Origin: Strigamia acuminata | Taxonomy: Eukaryota; Arthropoda; Chilopoda; Geophilomorpha; Linotaeniidae | DNA: 64,000 nt | Assembly: GCA_949358305.1 (NCBI GenBank) | Contig: OX442314.1 | Location: forward strand, 35,955,608-36,019,607 | Direction of reading: 5' to 3' | Shown here: piece after piece, positions 19,967 to 32,050 of the stretch | How the letters are laid out: each line of letters starts with the position of its first letter | Numbering within the stretch: the first letter of the stretch is position 1 | Translations under genes and position numbers: made by a program | Notes under the pieces: generated by a model | Told to the model about the DNA's origin: nothing | The model's input: only the letters and a program-made list of their open reading frames with translations | Databases searched by the model: none

Positions 19967-22765
19967 ATGTTTCGTACGACCAAACACCTTTCGCCCGCGC
20001 TGTGTATTTGGATTTGTTTCATTTCATCAATGCCTGCTTATTGCGAATTGGATAACTGTTCCAGTATGATTCCGTGCACCCGGAAAAATAGCTGTGCTGC
20101 GTTGGACGAATCATGTACTTGTACTAACCACAACTCAAATGTTTCAATTGTATGTAGCAAATGGTCTCCTCATTCGTTTTCTTTCAAAGCCAAACAATAC
20201 ACAGAAGATCGTCTGCACCTGACAATTGATGGCCTCAATAGCGGATTGCCTACAGAATTTCTGCATTGGTTTATCCCAAAAGTTCTGTTCGAAAGAAATA
20301 TATTTTACATGGTTGAGATATTTAATTTTTGCACCGATCCCTTAAAAACAACTAATAACATTAATCTGACCACAATGTTTCATGAAATCCTCCCACTAAC
20401 GTATTTGATAATCAAAATGCGCAACAACTGTTTACTGTCGCTCACTAGCAACATTGGAAATCACACATTTTTACGGGAATTAGATTTAAGTTTTAACAAA
20501 TTCACTCAAATACCCAATGACATATATATCTTTGATGATTTAGTTAGTTATTATCTCAGCAACAACCGTATTGGTGTTGTTTCAAGAAGCGATTTCAACC
20601 GAACATTAAAGCTAGAGGAAATCAACTTATCGCATAATAATCTGAGTTCATTACCGCCAGATTTATTCGTTGATTTGAAATATTTGGAAGTGCTAGACTT
20701 ATCTCACAACCCCATCGCATCTATACCCGGGAACCTGTTGTCAGGAAATCTGTTGCTGAGAAAATTTCAAATGAGCAATAATAAACTCGACGAGATTCCC
20801 CCAGCACTGTTTGGAACTTCCAAATCAATTGTGGAGATTGATTTCAGCCACAATCAAATTAAAGATTTTCATTTGTGGCTCGGCCACACACTAATGAAAC
20901 TAGAAGTGCTACGTCTTAATTCGAATAACATCACTAAAGTTTTTTTAGGTGGACTTGCAAATAGCAAAAACCTAAAACACATCACATTAGCTGATAATTC
21001 GATGCGCTTTATTGACCAAATGTCCGCACATCGCAATTTTGCAGTTCATTTTGATCTAAGAAATAATAAGTTTGAAGTTATAGTGCTTCCTCCTACAAAT
21101 ATCATAAAGAATGCTGAGACATTAGATATGTCAAATAATTGTCCTAAAATGTATCAAGTTCTTTTTAAAACAGAAGATGGCCAGTACATAAAAAACTATA
21201 AATGTTCTAATTGCTGCATACATGAAATTCACCATGGAATGTTTGATGGCATAAGCAAAAGCATTGACATTTCGTTTAATAATATTAGTAAATTAGATGA
21301 CAATGATCTGAAAGCATTTCAAAACGTCTCTCAAGTTATTTTGAGCCACAATCAAATTGTCCATGTCAATTTCACCAATTTTGAAATTGTTCACATACGT
21401 AACACCGGATTGGTTCATTTTGACTTGTCTCACAATCCATTTGTGTGTGACTGCAGATTAAACAGATTCATCAAGTATCTGCGCAATCAGAGTGCAACGG
21501 TCACTTTTAACACACAAGACAACTCCTGTTCCTCCCCGCCTAAAATGAATGGTACATCTCTGCTAACGGTTAATAACTTGTATTGTGAGTATCCCAAAGA
21601 TTGTCCACCTGGATGTTACTGCAGGGTTGATGACCTCGATGCCCCACTATATGTGTCGATTGATTGCATTAACTCTAACTTGACTCGTTTCCCCAAAATA
21701 CATTCGTATGGTTCAACAGTTGCTGTTCGTTTAAATTTAACCCGAAATAAGATTTCCTCGTTACCAGAAAAACATGATCCAATTTGGTCGCAGATAACAA
21801 TGTTAGATCTCTCGTATAATAGATTGGAATTGTTACAGAATATGCCTATATTGCCAAACTTGTCTGTTCTGTATTTAAACAACAACTTCCTCAGCAAATT
21901 CGACGATAAAATTGCGAGTTTGTTAAATTTGGAAAAACTCAAGCTATCGAATAACCCTTGGAAATGTGACTGTGATATGAGCAAACGTGTGCTCAAATCT
22001 CACCCTTTTGAAGATAAACGTACATTAACCTGTATGATAGATAATGTACATTACAATTTTACTGATATTACTGATATTGATCGAATTTGTAAAAGTTTCA
22101 ATTTGTTATTCCTTTTACTACCAGTTATTATAATTTTAATTTTACTAAGTGTGTTTACAATACTCTCCTACAAGTATAAATCAGAAATTTTCTACTACAT
22201 GTTCTCCAAAGGAATTTGCTTGAAGTTTGTGTCCGAAGAAGACATCGATGCAGACAAAACATACGACGCATTTGTCTCGTACAGTAGCGAGGACGAAGAC
22301 TGGATCGTGGACTTCCTCGTGCCGGGGCTGGAAACAGGCATTCCGTCGTACAAACTGTGTCTACACAACCGAGACTGGCGTGCGGGTGAATTTATAACCG
22401 ATCAGATAGTAAGATCGGTGGAAAACAGCAAACGGACCATCATTGTGTTGACTGACAATTATTTGAAGAGTCCGTGGAGTCGTTTGGAGTTCGACATCGC
22501 TTACCAAAAGGCGCTCCAAGATAAAGTGCGTCGGGTGATCGCAGTTGTGCCAGACGAAGTTCCCGACTTGTCCAAAATCGATCAGGAATTCAAATCATTC
22601 ATAACGTTGACGACATATGTCGAAGCCAAGAAGCCTTACTTCTGGAGGAAATTAAGATCATCCATGCCCAGAACGATGAACACTCGTTTTGCATCGACGA
22701 AAAGGAAATCGGTTTATGTGCATGCTGCATTCAAGGAAAACTCAGCTGAAACAAAAAACATATAG
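19967..22765 (+). CDS. Toll receptor paralogue 2
   Basis: 932 residues from ATG 19967 (MFRTTKHLSPALCIWICFIS). Same layout as Toll-1: signal peptide, N-terminal LRR block, cap PFVCDCRLNRF, second N-cap CPPGCYCRVDD, short LRR block, cap NPWKCDCDMS, transmembrane helix FLLLPVIIILILLSVFTILS, and a TIR with YDAFVSYSSED, LCLHNRDWRAGEFI and FW. It differs from Toll-1 and Toll-3 around residues 280-325 (FGTSKSIVEI, KDFHLWLGHTLMK) and in the N-terminal patch. It shares with Toll-3 the TDITDIDRIC stretch before the membrane helix. Box 3 is preceded by LKSPWSRLEF instead of LKSSWSRLEF. Intact. Confidence 0.96.
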   Translation: MFRTTKHLSPALCIWICFISSMPAYCELDNCSSMIPCTRKNSCAALDESCTCTNHNSNVSIVCSKWSPHSFSFKAKQYTEDRLHLTIDGLNSGLPTEFLHWFIPKVLFERNIFYMVEIFNFCTDPLKTTNNINLTTMFHEILPLTYLIIKMRNNCLLSLTSNIGNHTFLRELDLSFNKFTQIPNDIYIFDDLVSYYLSNNRIGVVSRSDFNRTLKLEEINLSHNNLSSLPPDLFVDLKYLEVLDLSHNPIASIPGNLLSGNLLLRKFQMSNNKLDEIPPALFGTSKSIVEIDFSHNQIKDFHLWLGHTLMKLEVLRLNSNNITKVFLGGLANSKNLKHITLADNSMRFIDQMSAHRNFAVHFDLRNNKFEVIVLPPTNIIKNAETLDMSNNCPKMYQVLFKTEDGQYIKNYKCSNCCIHEIHHGMFDGISKSIDISFNNISKLDDNDLKAFQNVSQVILSHNQIVHVNFTNFEIVHIRNTGLVHFDLSHNPFVCDCRLNRFIKYLRNQSATVTFNTQDNSCSSPPKMNGTSLLTVNNLYCEYPKDCPPGCYCRVDDLDAPLYVSIDCINSNLTRFPKIHSYGSTVAVRLNLTRNKISSLPEKHDPIWSQITMLDLSYNRLELLQNMPILPNLSVLYLNNNFLSKFDDKIASLLNLEKLKLSNNPWKCDCDMSKRVLKSHPFEDKRTLTCMIDNVHYNFTDITDIDRICKSFNLLFLLLPVIIILILLSVFTILSYKYKSEIFYYMFSKGICLKFVSEEDIDADKTYDAFVSYSSEDEDWIVDFLVPGLETGIPSYKLCLHNRDWRAGEFITDQIVRSVENSKRTIIVLTDNYLKSPWSRLEFDIAYQKALQDKVRRVIAVVPDEVPDLSKIDQEFKSFITLTTYVEAKKPYFWRKLRSSMPRTMNTRFASTKRKSVYVHAAFKENSAETKNI

Positions 22766-23280
22766 TGCTATTGCTTTGCAAATGATATTACATTTTGTAA
22801 AGTGCATTTAATGAAAATTCAGCTGATGATTAAAATTAATAGCGTTATGGTTATTACCAGTCACTGTTTTTGTTTTGATGTTGCAAAGGTTTTTATGCAC
22901 TCTGCAGCATTTTGGTATTTCATGTGTAGATTATCTTTGTAGTTTTATCATTCATTTTCAGATGATTTTGAAACATTTTGAAAAAAAATGCTATTTTGTA
23001 TTTCTTAATTATACTACCGCCAAAATAAATGTTGCTAATTTAAGGCTTGTCTAATTTCTAATAAGTCTAGTACGAGTAGTACGATCGGCGATAAGGGTGA
23101 GGCGGACGGAATGTTGTGGAAGGCGCACGCTTCGCAGTTAAAACGTTTTCTTTGGCAAGCGACTCATTTGGATGCAGGTCCTCACGACACTTGATCGACG
23201 GATCAAACTGTTGGGCGAAGTTCGTATATTATATTGTCGGGACGACAATCAGGGAGAGGGGGTCGTGTGAGATTAGAGCT
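22766..23280. other. Toll-2 3' region, insertion point of the 19.4-kb element
   Basis: Matches 48439-48955 after Toll-3 almost base for base. A GC-richer stretch (about 23085-23275) also occurs at 48765-48950; it could be a fragment of a further gene but I do not recognise it. The 19.4-kb element inserts after GAGCT at 23280. Confidence 0.6.
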
Positions 23281-25023
23281 TGTGACGATTCTACTTTTGG
23301 GCTAATTTATTAGTCCTTTTAAGATAGATAATTCGGTTTATACAAGACGTTGCTAAGTTTAGCAACAACCTAACCGAGATAAGCTACGGAAGCCCTTACA
23401 AACATGAATATGTGATCAAGTAGAAATAACTTACAGTTTTGGTGTGACATAACATATTTATTACTAAATATTAATAATAACAAAGATGGGTTCTTGACGC
23501 GTGTAAACGGCGGCATCAACTGGTTGAGGATCCGGGCGAAGCCAGAGGGATACGGCTGACTTGCGGCATCGTCACAAATAGCGCTACGGAGACGTATTTG
23601 GTCCGCAGCATCGATTATCTAGATATGCGAAGAGTCCTACGCATAAACAGGAATATTCGGCAGAATATTCCATTGTTTCAAATGAATAAAGTGAAGTAAT
23701 TAAAATACTACAACAAATGAATTGTTATATAAATATTAATTGGGCGGGGACCGTCACGACAATTGAGAGAACGTCGCGGGAGTTGTTGAGACTCCATCCG
23801 CCAGCATGCCTTACGACGACAAGATCTCGTGATCAGGCGCCGAGTATTTAATTGTGTGCTTTAACTCGCTATCGGTGGTACCAACCACCAGGTAAACATT
23901 TCTATGGACTTACCGGTATGAAAAGATATTGCCAATACAGGATTACCAATGCCCGAGTAATTTGTTTAACACAGTGTTGTTCAACTCCTGTTCACGGGTT
24001 ACTAACCCGGAGGGTACGATGGGGCGGGGACCGTCACGACGGTCGAGAGAACCATCGCGGGAGGTTTTGACACCTCCATCCGCCAGCATGCCTTACGATG
24101 GCGGGATCAGCAGATCGAGCACCGGGTAAAATATTAATCGGCCACTGCCGTTGGATTACCATTATCCAGGTAGTTATTTATCGCAACATCTTTAGATATT
24201 ACTCACGGGCTACCAACCCGGCGTGTTACCTGTGTATTAGGCCTTTACCGACTTTTAACGAGCGGAAGGACCAATCGTAGAAAGACGGGAACCTGCGTGG
24301 GCTGTGTACAACAACCATCCTGCAGCGGACTGTGGCCAGTTAGCTGAGGGACCTACTTTCATTTAGCAAGGTCGTACTGTATACGACCGTTATATTAAGC
24401 CACCGTACGAAGTCCTACTGTCCCGTAGAACAGCTGGCTAACGTTACGGGGCCATTTCATGCGAATGCATGTCTATTACCGGAGTTAGCCTTCCCGAAAT
24501 AGCCCTACAACAGCAATAACAAAATAGTAATGAATACTAACTGTGGAGAGCTGAGGTGGCCTGATGTGTCGATAGAGAATAATGAAATCAAACGATAACA
24601 ATTCAACTACAGACAATATACAAGTTCAGTTATCAAGCCAAGGGGGGTGGTAGAAAACCAGAGCTTATATAGTTCTGGAGAACAATCAGATTGGCGATAG
24701 CCAATCAGGTGCCTGAATCGACATATTCGTGGATCACTAGTCCGGACCTAATATAGACTGGGGTTCGGACCTAATATGGAATTGGGTCAAGAAGGGTCCG
24801 ATTGGTCCCCTTCAACAAGTAAATATAAAATATAATATTGATTCGGTAGAATCAATTGTTTAAGTAAATAATACTTTATCATGTTTAATAAATATCTTAT
24901 ATTTATTCACATCATTATAACAATTAATTATAATTGTCGCAATTCATTCGAAAATGCGCGCTTTTAATCAAATAGCGCCGTCTGGCGATAAATCTGGGAA
25001 AATACGGTTTTATAACCGTCACA
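23281..25023 (-). repeat. 3' LTR of the 19.4-kb element (left end)
   Basis: 1743 bp. In element sense it starts TGTGACGGTTATAAAACCG and ends AGAATCGTCACA, so the ends are inverted (TGTGACG/CGTCACA). It contains an internal partial duplication: GGGCGGGGACCGTCACGAC followed by about 100 similar bases occurs at about 23742 and 24023. The solo LTRs at 51243-54504 are 1551 bp and lack part of this. Open frames inside the LTR have no family features. Confidence 0.95.
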
Positions 25024-25859
25024 CATCCCCCGGTGGCAAACATAGAGTTAACCAACTCTATATTTGTCATTGGAAAGTTACTTTTTTAACTTAAGATGTT
25101 CACCGAGAGTTTATTGAATTAACCAATTCAATACGTGCTCTATTAATTTTATTCAAAATTAATCACACTAATTTCTTTCAGAAACTCATAACACAATTGA
25201 CTAATTGGTTTTCCTGTACGACACTTCTCCTGGTTGCTAAGCAACAGAATGAATTCTTCAGAACACGTCATTCATGTTCGTCAACCACTCGATTTCAATT
25301 GAAATCTTACTCTACCGATCTAATTTAAATATAATCATATTTATTCTAAGATCTGTAACAACTCTGCAATTTTGACTTAATAAAAATCAAAACATAATTC
25401 TTTCACTGCTTAATATCCCAAGCCTCGACTGAGACTTGACCTTTACTTTACTTGGGGATTTTGTACACAAATAACTAGACTATTGTCTAATTACTACAAA
25501 TATTTATTTTTAGTCGTGTAACCTAACTCATATTTTATTTTCTTCTAGAAAACAATACCAATTCATTCTACGAGTGTAAAATGTATTTGTTCCAAAATAA
25601 AAATTCTTTTATTTGTCATGATTTCTAGAATTCTAGAATTTTTTATTTCATTTATACTATCCCCCGGTGGTGTGATTTACTAATCACTACACCGCTTAAA
25701 GTATTTATCAAAATACCACACAAGTTTTTATTAAAAAACTTTTTATTCTATTGAATAGATTTAACTTTTTAACAACCAAGCTTTATTTAAAGTTCCGGTG
25801 ATCGAGGTTTATTTAAAACCTTTTGACTTTGGTGGGATAATTTTTTTTATCCCCCGGAT
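25024..25859 (-). other. Leader-like piece C and 3' untranslated part of the element
   Basis: Between the end of the second gag and the 3' LTR. About 25190-25330 resembles leaders A and B, including GTTGCTAAGCAAC. CCCCCGG (GGGGG on the sense strand) occurs beside the LTR at 25026, at about 25663 and at 25852; the first is the likely polypurine tract. The sequence after the second gag stop can form a GGGATAA/TTATCCC hairpin. No coding frame recognised. Confidence 0.6.
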
Positions 25860-26530
25860 CTAGCATTTTGCTTCAGACACATTAGAAACGTTTGTTTCAA
25901 GTCTGTCTATTTTATTAAGAATTTCAGTTATGAAACCCGTAAGACTGTTTTGTAATTTGTTCTCAAAATTACTAAATTTAGCGTCAAGTGTTGAATTCAA
26001 CACTTCCGCCGTTACCCAATTGGGTTTTGAACGTTTAACAAATGAAACACTTTTTGCCAATTCTATATTTGGTCTCTTTTGAGACTCTTCCGAATTGTTA
26101 TTCGAACAAGGTTTCCAATTAATTGGTTTTTTAGGAGTTCGTAAATCACCGCGAGCGACTCGACGTTGAAACCGATAAATGGGATCAGACATCTGTGATC
26201 CGGCTGGATCAGGTTGAGTTCCGATCGGAATATTATGATTCGGATTCGAATCATTCACACTGACTACGGTATTATTGCTGGCAAACGCCAACATTTCGTC
26301 TACTGTTATAAATTGGTTTGGATCCAAACTGAAATTCTGACAGTCTTTTAGTCCTACTGGACCCAAATGAGATCCGTCCGTTGGATTATTTTGATCCAAG
26401 TTGGGATCCCTTTCAACTAAAGGTTCCGTAGTTTCAATCGAAACTTCGTGTACGACATTACGTTTTACCCAAACATTATCAATGTTTTCAACTTCTCCGT
26501 GAATTAAAGGAAGGTCTCGTATAGTAAATC

Positions 26531-27160
26531 TGTGACCGGCTGCCCACACAGTCTGTCACTTCACTGCAACACACGGCGCTTCCCAGCTCTCGCGCACCTC
26601 GTGTGTTTCTCGTGCACGACCTGGCGCGGTCCCCCGCACCAGGTGGAGCTGTTGGTCATTGGCTCCGGCCAATTGGGAACCGGAAGTGCCCCTTCCGGAA
26701 GTGGTGGGCCCCGCAGTAGCCCGACAGTTGATTCTTGACCAGCATGGCGAACGGTCGCTTTCCGACCTTCTTCGCAATGCCGATCGTAGTTGAGACCCGA
26801 AGGACCGACGCAGCAATGCTGTCGCCGGTCGGGACCTGAGCGTCCAACACGCCGTGTTCGCCGCACGTTCGTAAGAACGTTGCGACGACGCGGCACAAAC
26901 TGCGTAAAACCGATCTCGCGTGTCATGGCGATCTACCGATTGCCGTGACACGTGGTCAATCAGGAATAGCGGCAAAACCGCTATTACATTTGGGAAATAC
27001 ACCTTGAGACACCATATCATACCCCTAGACAACAATAAAGTAATAACCAAAACCTAAACTTGTGTCTTTCGTGTATTTCGTGGATTTAATCATCGTGTGT
27101 GTTGCGTCCAGCGCCTCGCGGTCCTCCCCAGACCACGTGGCGTCCGTCCGAACACTCACA
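26531..27160 (+). repeat. 5' LTR of the nested element
   Basis: 630 bp from TGTGACCGGCTGCCC to GAACACTCACA, a direct repeat of 33695-34324. An AATAAA at about 27038 may serve as poly(A) signal. Confidence 0.95.
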
Positions 27161-27162
27161 AT

Positions 27163-27180
27163 TGTGGGCCCGTCCGAGAT
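27163..27180 (+). promoter_or_regulatory. Primer-binding site of the nested element (tRNA-Pro-like)
   Basis: TGTGGGCCCGTCCGAGAT starts two bases after the LTR. It differs at three positions from TGGGGGCTCGTCCGGGAT, the complement of the tRNA-Pro 3' end known from retroviruses. The third base breaks the usual TGG, so the primer assignment is tentative. Confidence 0.6.
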
Positions 27181-29528
27181 CTTGAACTCTCTGGCGAAAA
27201 ATTTTTGTTCACTGATTGTGCAAAAACACAATATTAGACAAATCTCTTTTCTTTCAAAAGAGGGGGAAACTTCTTTGGTTATGGTTGTGACAGGGGGTCA
27301 GCAAGCGAAACGGCCGCTAATCGCTGACCATTGGACCCTGATTTGACAAAAACTTTTGGCTGTGCATGTCCAGCTTGCCTGGGTAATGGCAAGCAGGGAC
27401 TTACATTAGCCATACTTTCCAAAAGTCTCCTATTTCTCTCTAGCTCAGCTTAAACAACTGGGTGGTTGGGAGGGGAATATGATTCTGAACCTTGCTTTTA
27501 TTTTTATTTTCTTGGTGCGAAGCCCATGTAAAGTAATGAAACTATAACTGCAGAGTTTTGAACCTGATTAGAGGAGGAGGCGCGTTGGTGGCCACCAACA
27601 AGCCAAAACCCACAGGGGATAGGCGGTTACGCTAAAACCAATGCGGGCATAATCCAATCGCCACACTGCAGCCAATGGTTCCATTATGGGCCGGGCGAGG
27701 AAGCGTTGCAATGAACTGAGCTTTGAGCACAAAGACCTTTTGAAGACCGAGGTATTACCCGGTATCCAGGTTGCTATTACGGGGAAGTTGCATGACATGG
27801 AACACTCAGGATGCACTGAGCGGTTGTCAATAAATGGGATCCGGGTAGCAGCGAAGTGCTGGCAAGCATGGGAAAAGTGGCTTGGAGGTTGCTGTGGCGA
27901 TTCATAAGCTCTGAATTGCCCTGCTGCTGCTTAAAGTGCTGAAATACCAAGTTCATTCCGTTTTAATTCCTACCCTGTCCCAAGTACTGGTCAGAAACAG
28001 TTGCAAGTTGGTGTACACAACCCAAGAACTGTGGAGACTGGGACTTGGACAGCGGGGCGGGCTGCCGGAGGTACGGGGATACCGGTGGTGAAGTGCCCAA
28101 ATGGTACAGAGAGCTCGTTAGGGCGTAGGAACGATATCTGTATATTCATGTAGCTACCAGCTTTGAAAAAAGACTGGGAATCTAGCCTGTAACTTTATTT
28201 TCAATATTTTATTCACCTTTTTTAAACTTTTCGAGTTGTTACTGGTTGTGTAGAGACTGTGCTCGAACCACAGTTTTAAAGCAATCTTTGCAATTTGGGA
28301 ATTTTATATTTTTATTTACACTTTTTTCATTTTTCTTTCTCTTCAATTTTTACTTCTCTATCTATTATTTTCATGGTTTCTTTGGGACTCCACATTCGAC
28401 AGTAGTTACATGTATCTTAAATGCCGGGCGGTATACAGCACCAAATGGAGGGTGACATGGCTTCGAGATGGCAGCTGAAAGATGGGACCCAGAGAGACTA
28501 GGGACGACGGGTGCGTTTGCCTCCTACTTTTAAGATGTACCTGATTGTCTCAAACAAACAACCACTTCATTGGGATGAGCAGACATTCCAGTGTAGGCAC
28601 GTTTCTGTCGGGAAGGCAGCCTCGTGCAGACTGAGGTGAAGGCCTCAGCGTAGGCGAGCGGGCGCAGTTGCGCTGATCTCTTGGGGCAGAAGGAGAGATT
28701 AACAATATCCCCGTTTATTTCTGCAGACTTTTGCTAAAAATTGTAAGTTTTGGGGTGATTTTCTTTGGGAACTTCACACATCTTTTATCATTTTTCATTG
28801 TATTTTTTTCTTATCTTTCTTCTTTTTTTGGAATTCTACTTCTTTGTTGCAAAACAATAAAGTTGTGGGATTATTTCGTGTATTCTACTTCTTTGTTGCA
28901 AAACAATGTTGTGGGATTATTTTTTGTATTCTACTTCTTTGTTGCAAAACAATAAAGTGGTGGGATTAATTAACGCTTTTGCGTGTCACCTTACCGTTGT
29001 TTTAACAATGGTAAAAACCATTCGGTTGGTAATGTCGAAGCTTTTGGGACATGATTTGAGTGCTTTTAAAAAGTACAAAAGTCGTGTCTTTTTGGAATCA
29101 GACCATTTATGATCTGGTTCTATGGCTTCTAGTACCAAGCAATCACCTACTGTTGTTTTCGAAATGTTGGTTTTTCTGCAAAAACAGAAATAATCAAATC
29201 ATTTTTTGTGGTCAAAGTTTTTATTTTTTCAAAAAATCAAAGATGGCGACCCGGAAACAATAGGAAAACCATGTGGAAATTTAAGATTTTTCCAGAAATT
29301 CTAGAATTTCGAGAAACTAAAGTTTTTGGAACTCTGGGAAATAACTTCTGGAAATTTCGAACCAATCACGTGATTTATGGGGACAATGGGGGGGAGTGAC
29401 ATCACTAATCTTTCCCCCATGAATGGCTAATTCACACAACGTTGCTGACCTCTAATTGGTTGCAAACTAATCTTTTGCGTCTATTTTTGTTTTTCTGCGG
29501 ACCTGTCTTCTGGCACAATTCGGCCAAA
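27181..29528 (+). other. Long leader of the nested element
   Basis: 2.3 kb with no recognisable coding frame. Contains a roughly 45-bp unit with TTCTACTTCTTTGTTGCAAA repeated three times (28833-28970). It ends with the repeat R1 (about 28947-29437), which recurs after gag. Such length is usual for the packaging leader of LTR elements. Confidence 0.65.
28947..29437 (+). repeat. Repeat R1, just upstream of the nested gag
   Basis: About 490 bp with a diverged direct copy (R2) at 31149-31587. Shared blocks include TTGTTGCAAAACAA, GGACATGATTT, GAATCAGACCA, GATCTGGTTCT, ATGGCGACC and a GGGGGGGAAGTGACATC-like end. The two copies bracket the gag ORF. Confidence 0.75.
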
Positions 29529-30836
29529 ATGCCATACACCAGATTAGGCAAGCCCACGTGGAAATCGCCAGCGACCAAAACCGTTACAAGAGAAGGAGAT
29601 TCCGACGCCGATTCAAACAATTCATCCCTGAATTTAACAATCGAAGAAGAAATGTCGAATGAAGGTAATAAAACGTTGGATCGAGCAATGCTTGAGACAA
29701 CATGCGAAATTTTCGATCTAAAAATCGAGAATATGAACACGTACACCGTATGGGAAAGCACGCTGCTTGCAGTGGCCAACCATGCAGTGGAAATCAAACA
29801 TGAAGCTGATGTTGCAAAACGACAATCAGCGGACCTTTCCTCAGAAATTGACGACCTAACCAGCCGTCTCAAAGAAGCGGAAATAGCAAATCAAACCCAT
29901 TTGCGATCAATAAAAACCTTGTCTGACCTGTTAACCCAACAGAAATCAGTCATGGACAACGTGACAGCGGCAGGCCAAGCAATGGTCGAAGCCGAAAAAG
30001 TGGCGACCGCTGCAAAAACAGTTGTGTCGTGCACACATTCAAGCCAACCAGTAATTGTGAACGGCAATACGCAAAACGTAACGCCACAAGCAGTTACTAT
30101 AAATCCGACTTTTTTGGCCTGGGGTAATACCATCGGCCAAGGAGTAGACAAACCATTAGGCGACTTTAAACCCAAAGACGCGATAACGGTATCACACACT
30201 TTAAGCAATTTTGAATTGAGTAAGCGCGTGAATGCCATCTGTTTGGAACCGTTTCTCGGTAACAAAATGGAAGCTCACGACTTCTTAATGGATTTGAAAG
30301 GGGCTCTTGCTTTTGCAGAACCTTCTATCAACCAGGTGCTTAAAGAGCATTTATTTAAGTTTTTCAAAGGAGAAGCAGGAACATGGTTCTCTTTGACTGC
30401 TAAAAATACTTGGCAAGAATTTGAGAGCGATTTCCTCCTACATTTTAGGCCAAGCGACGCATTGTTACTGGCTGAAATAGACAAGATGCAACAGGCATCA
30501 CATGAGTCTGCCACTCAAGTAGTGTTCAGACTGGAGAGGCTGTATACACAGCTGGCTATCCCGGTCCATGAGAGCCTACAACTCCGTAAGGTTTTGACTA
30601 TTTTGCGACCGGCAGCGAGAGACATGGCACGTACTGCATTACATGCGGATAATACGTGGGCAGCTCTCAGAAAAGCTTGTGTAGCAACAGAAGCTTCGAT
30701 CCTCAACGAGGAAGCGATAGCAACTTCAAAAGTTGAGAAAGCAAGACTGTTTTTTCAATCTTTGATGAAACATACTGGATTGCTTGTGTGCCTTTCAGTT
30801 TGTGTAATACATCTTGTGCATTTTAGAGGACGATAA
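29529..30836 (+). CDS. gag: Gag of the nested element
   Basis: 435 residues from ATG 29529 (MPYTRLGKPTWKSP). The first half has a coiled-coil-like segment (DLSSEIDDLTSRLKEAEIA, about 120-140). The second half carries the retrotransposon capsid core (FFKGEAGTWFSLTAKNTWQE followed by FESDFLLHFRP, about 275-320). There is no zinc knuckle. The last about 35 residues turn hydrophobic (GLLVCLSVCVIHLVHF) and probably come from sequence joined by the deletion that removed nucleocapsid and pol. The protein may still form or join particles made by a related complete element. Confidence 0.82.
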   Translation: MPYTRLGKPTWKSPATKTVTREGDSDADSNNSSLNLTIEEEMSNEGNKTLDRAMLETTCEIFDLKIENMNTYTVWESTLLAVANHAVEIKHEADVAKRQSADLSSEIDDLTSRLKEAEIANQTHLRSIKTLSDLLTQQKSVMDNVTAAGQAMVEAEKVATAAKTVVSCTHSSQPVIVNGNTQNVTPQAVTINPTFLAWGNTIGQGVDKPLGDFKPKDAITVSHTLSNFELSKRVNAICLEPFLGNKMEAHDFLMDLKGALAFAEPSINQVLKEHLFKFFKGEAGTWFSLTAKNTWQEFESDFLLHFRPSDALLLAEIDKMQQASHESATQVVFRLERLYTQLAIPVHESLQLRKVLTILRPAARDMARTALHADNTWAALRKACVATEASILNEEAIATSKVEKARLFFQSLMKHTGLLVCLSVCVIHLVHFRGR

Positions 30837-31148
30837 ACAAAGTTCTAGAAACAGCACAGAACATGGACTCTTGCCTGAATTTGGACATCATCATTTATGA
30901 TTGAGTCCATGACAGAGCTCCTCCAAGATCTAGGTGAAATTGAATCAATGGCTAGCCCATTGAAACCGTTTTTCCTATGCCCAGAGAAGATTGATTTTTT
31001 TTCTTTTCTCGATTTATGACTGAGTCTAATGGGAGTTATAGCCCAAAAATGACAAAGTCCAAGCAGATTCTGACTGGATGCTGACTATTCTATGTTGCAA
31101 TGCGACAAGGATTGTTTTTTATCTGCGCACCAACGCGTTTAAATTTAT

Positions 31149-31587
31149 TTGTTGCAAAACAACGATAAAAGTCTCTGGTTTGAAAATTTAGAAGTTCTTT
31201 GGACATGATTTCGTGCTTTTTTAGGGCACAAAAGTCATGTTCTCATAGAATCAGACCAATATTTGATCTGGTTCTGAACTTCTAGTTCCAAACAAATTTC
31301 TATTTGCTTTCAAAAAATGTTGCTTTTCTTCAGAAATTGAGAAATTTTGGCATTTATTTGGTCAATATTGTTGTTTTTTCGTAGAAATACAGAATGGCGA
31401 CCAGGAAACAATGGAAAAACATGTGGTGATCACAGATTTTTCGGGAAAAGATTTGATTTTCAAACAAATTTTCGAAAATCGTGGGATCTCTGAGAATTTA
31501 ATTACACACAATTAAATAAATTCACTACCAATAAGAGAACAGGGGGGGAAGTGACATCCCTAATCCCTCTCTCATGAACAATTACAC
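31149..31587 (+). repeat. Repeat R2, downstream of the nested gag
   Basis: Diverged direct copy of R1, ending with AGGGGGGGAAGTGACATCCC where R1 has GGGGGGGAGTGACATCAC. It lies 310 bp after the gag stop. Confidence 0.75.
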
Positions 31588-32050
31588 TCACTACAAATAA
31601 AAGTTGTTAGACCTGTGGTGGCAGTCATTTTTAAAACAAGGAATGTCCCACGAGGTGAAAACAGCAGCAATCAGAAGAATGCATCTGCATTTGAGTTTGA
31701 GAACCCATTTGCAGAAAGAATTATGCTGTCTCTGCCTGATTCGCTCGCACTTTGTCACCCTTACGGATGCAAAAGTAGCAGCTGGCTCGAAGCAGTCTTT
31801 CTGCAAATGGATGACCAAGATGCTTTGTTTTAAAGACTAAGTTAGTTGTTTTTGTAAATAGGATGCTGAAAAGCACAGAAAGCAACTGCAGCACCACGAA
31901 TTAGGAAATATGGTGAGCACTCAGATACGAATATTTGAGGTCACCACACGCTAAAAATCCACCCCTTGAGAAAAATAGCTATACCATTAGCTACGTCTCG
32001 CAAAGACCTTTTCAAAGAACCAGGTATAATCACTAAAGTGACCAATACAA
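31588..32050 (+). other. Nested element, unassigned
   Basis: Overlapping short frames without domains. Just before 32051 a frame reads LFKEPGIITKVTNTNGFT, which may be left over from the end of an integrase; weak. Confidence 0.3.

Noticed and set aside
23116-23313. Possible gene fragment in the GC-richer stretch after Toll-2 (also at 48765-48950)
   Set aside because: Its conservation between the two flanks is explained by duplication. No translated frame gives a recognisable protein, so I did not call a gene.
26556-27050. 164-codon minus-strand frame, present identically at 33720-34214
   Set aside because: It lies entirely inside the LTRs of the nested element and is antisense to them. Identity reflects LTR identity, and no domain is visible.
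31604-31840. Short overlapping frames in the nested element after R2
   Set aside because: They overlap in three phases, show no known domain and have no consistent start.
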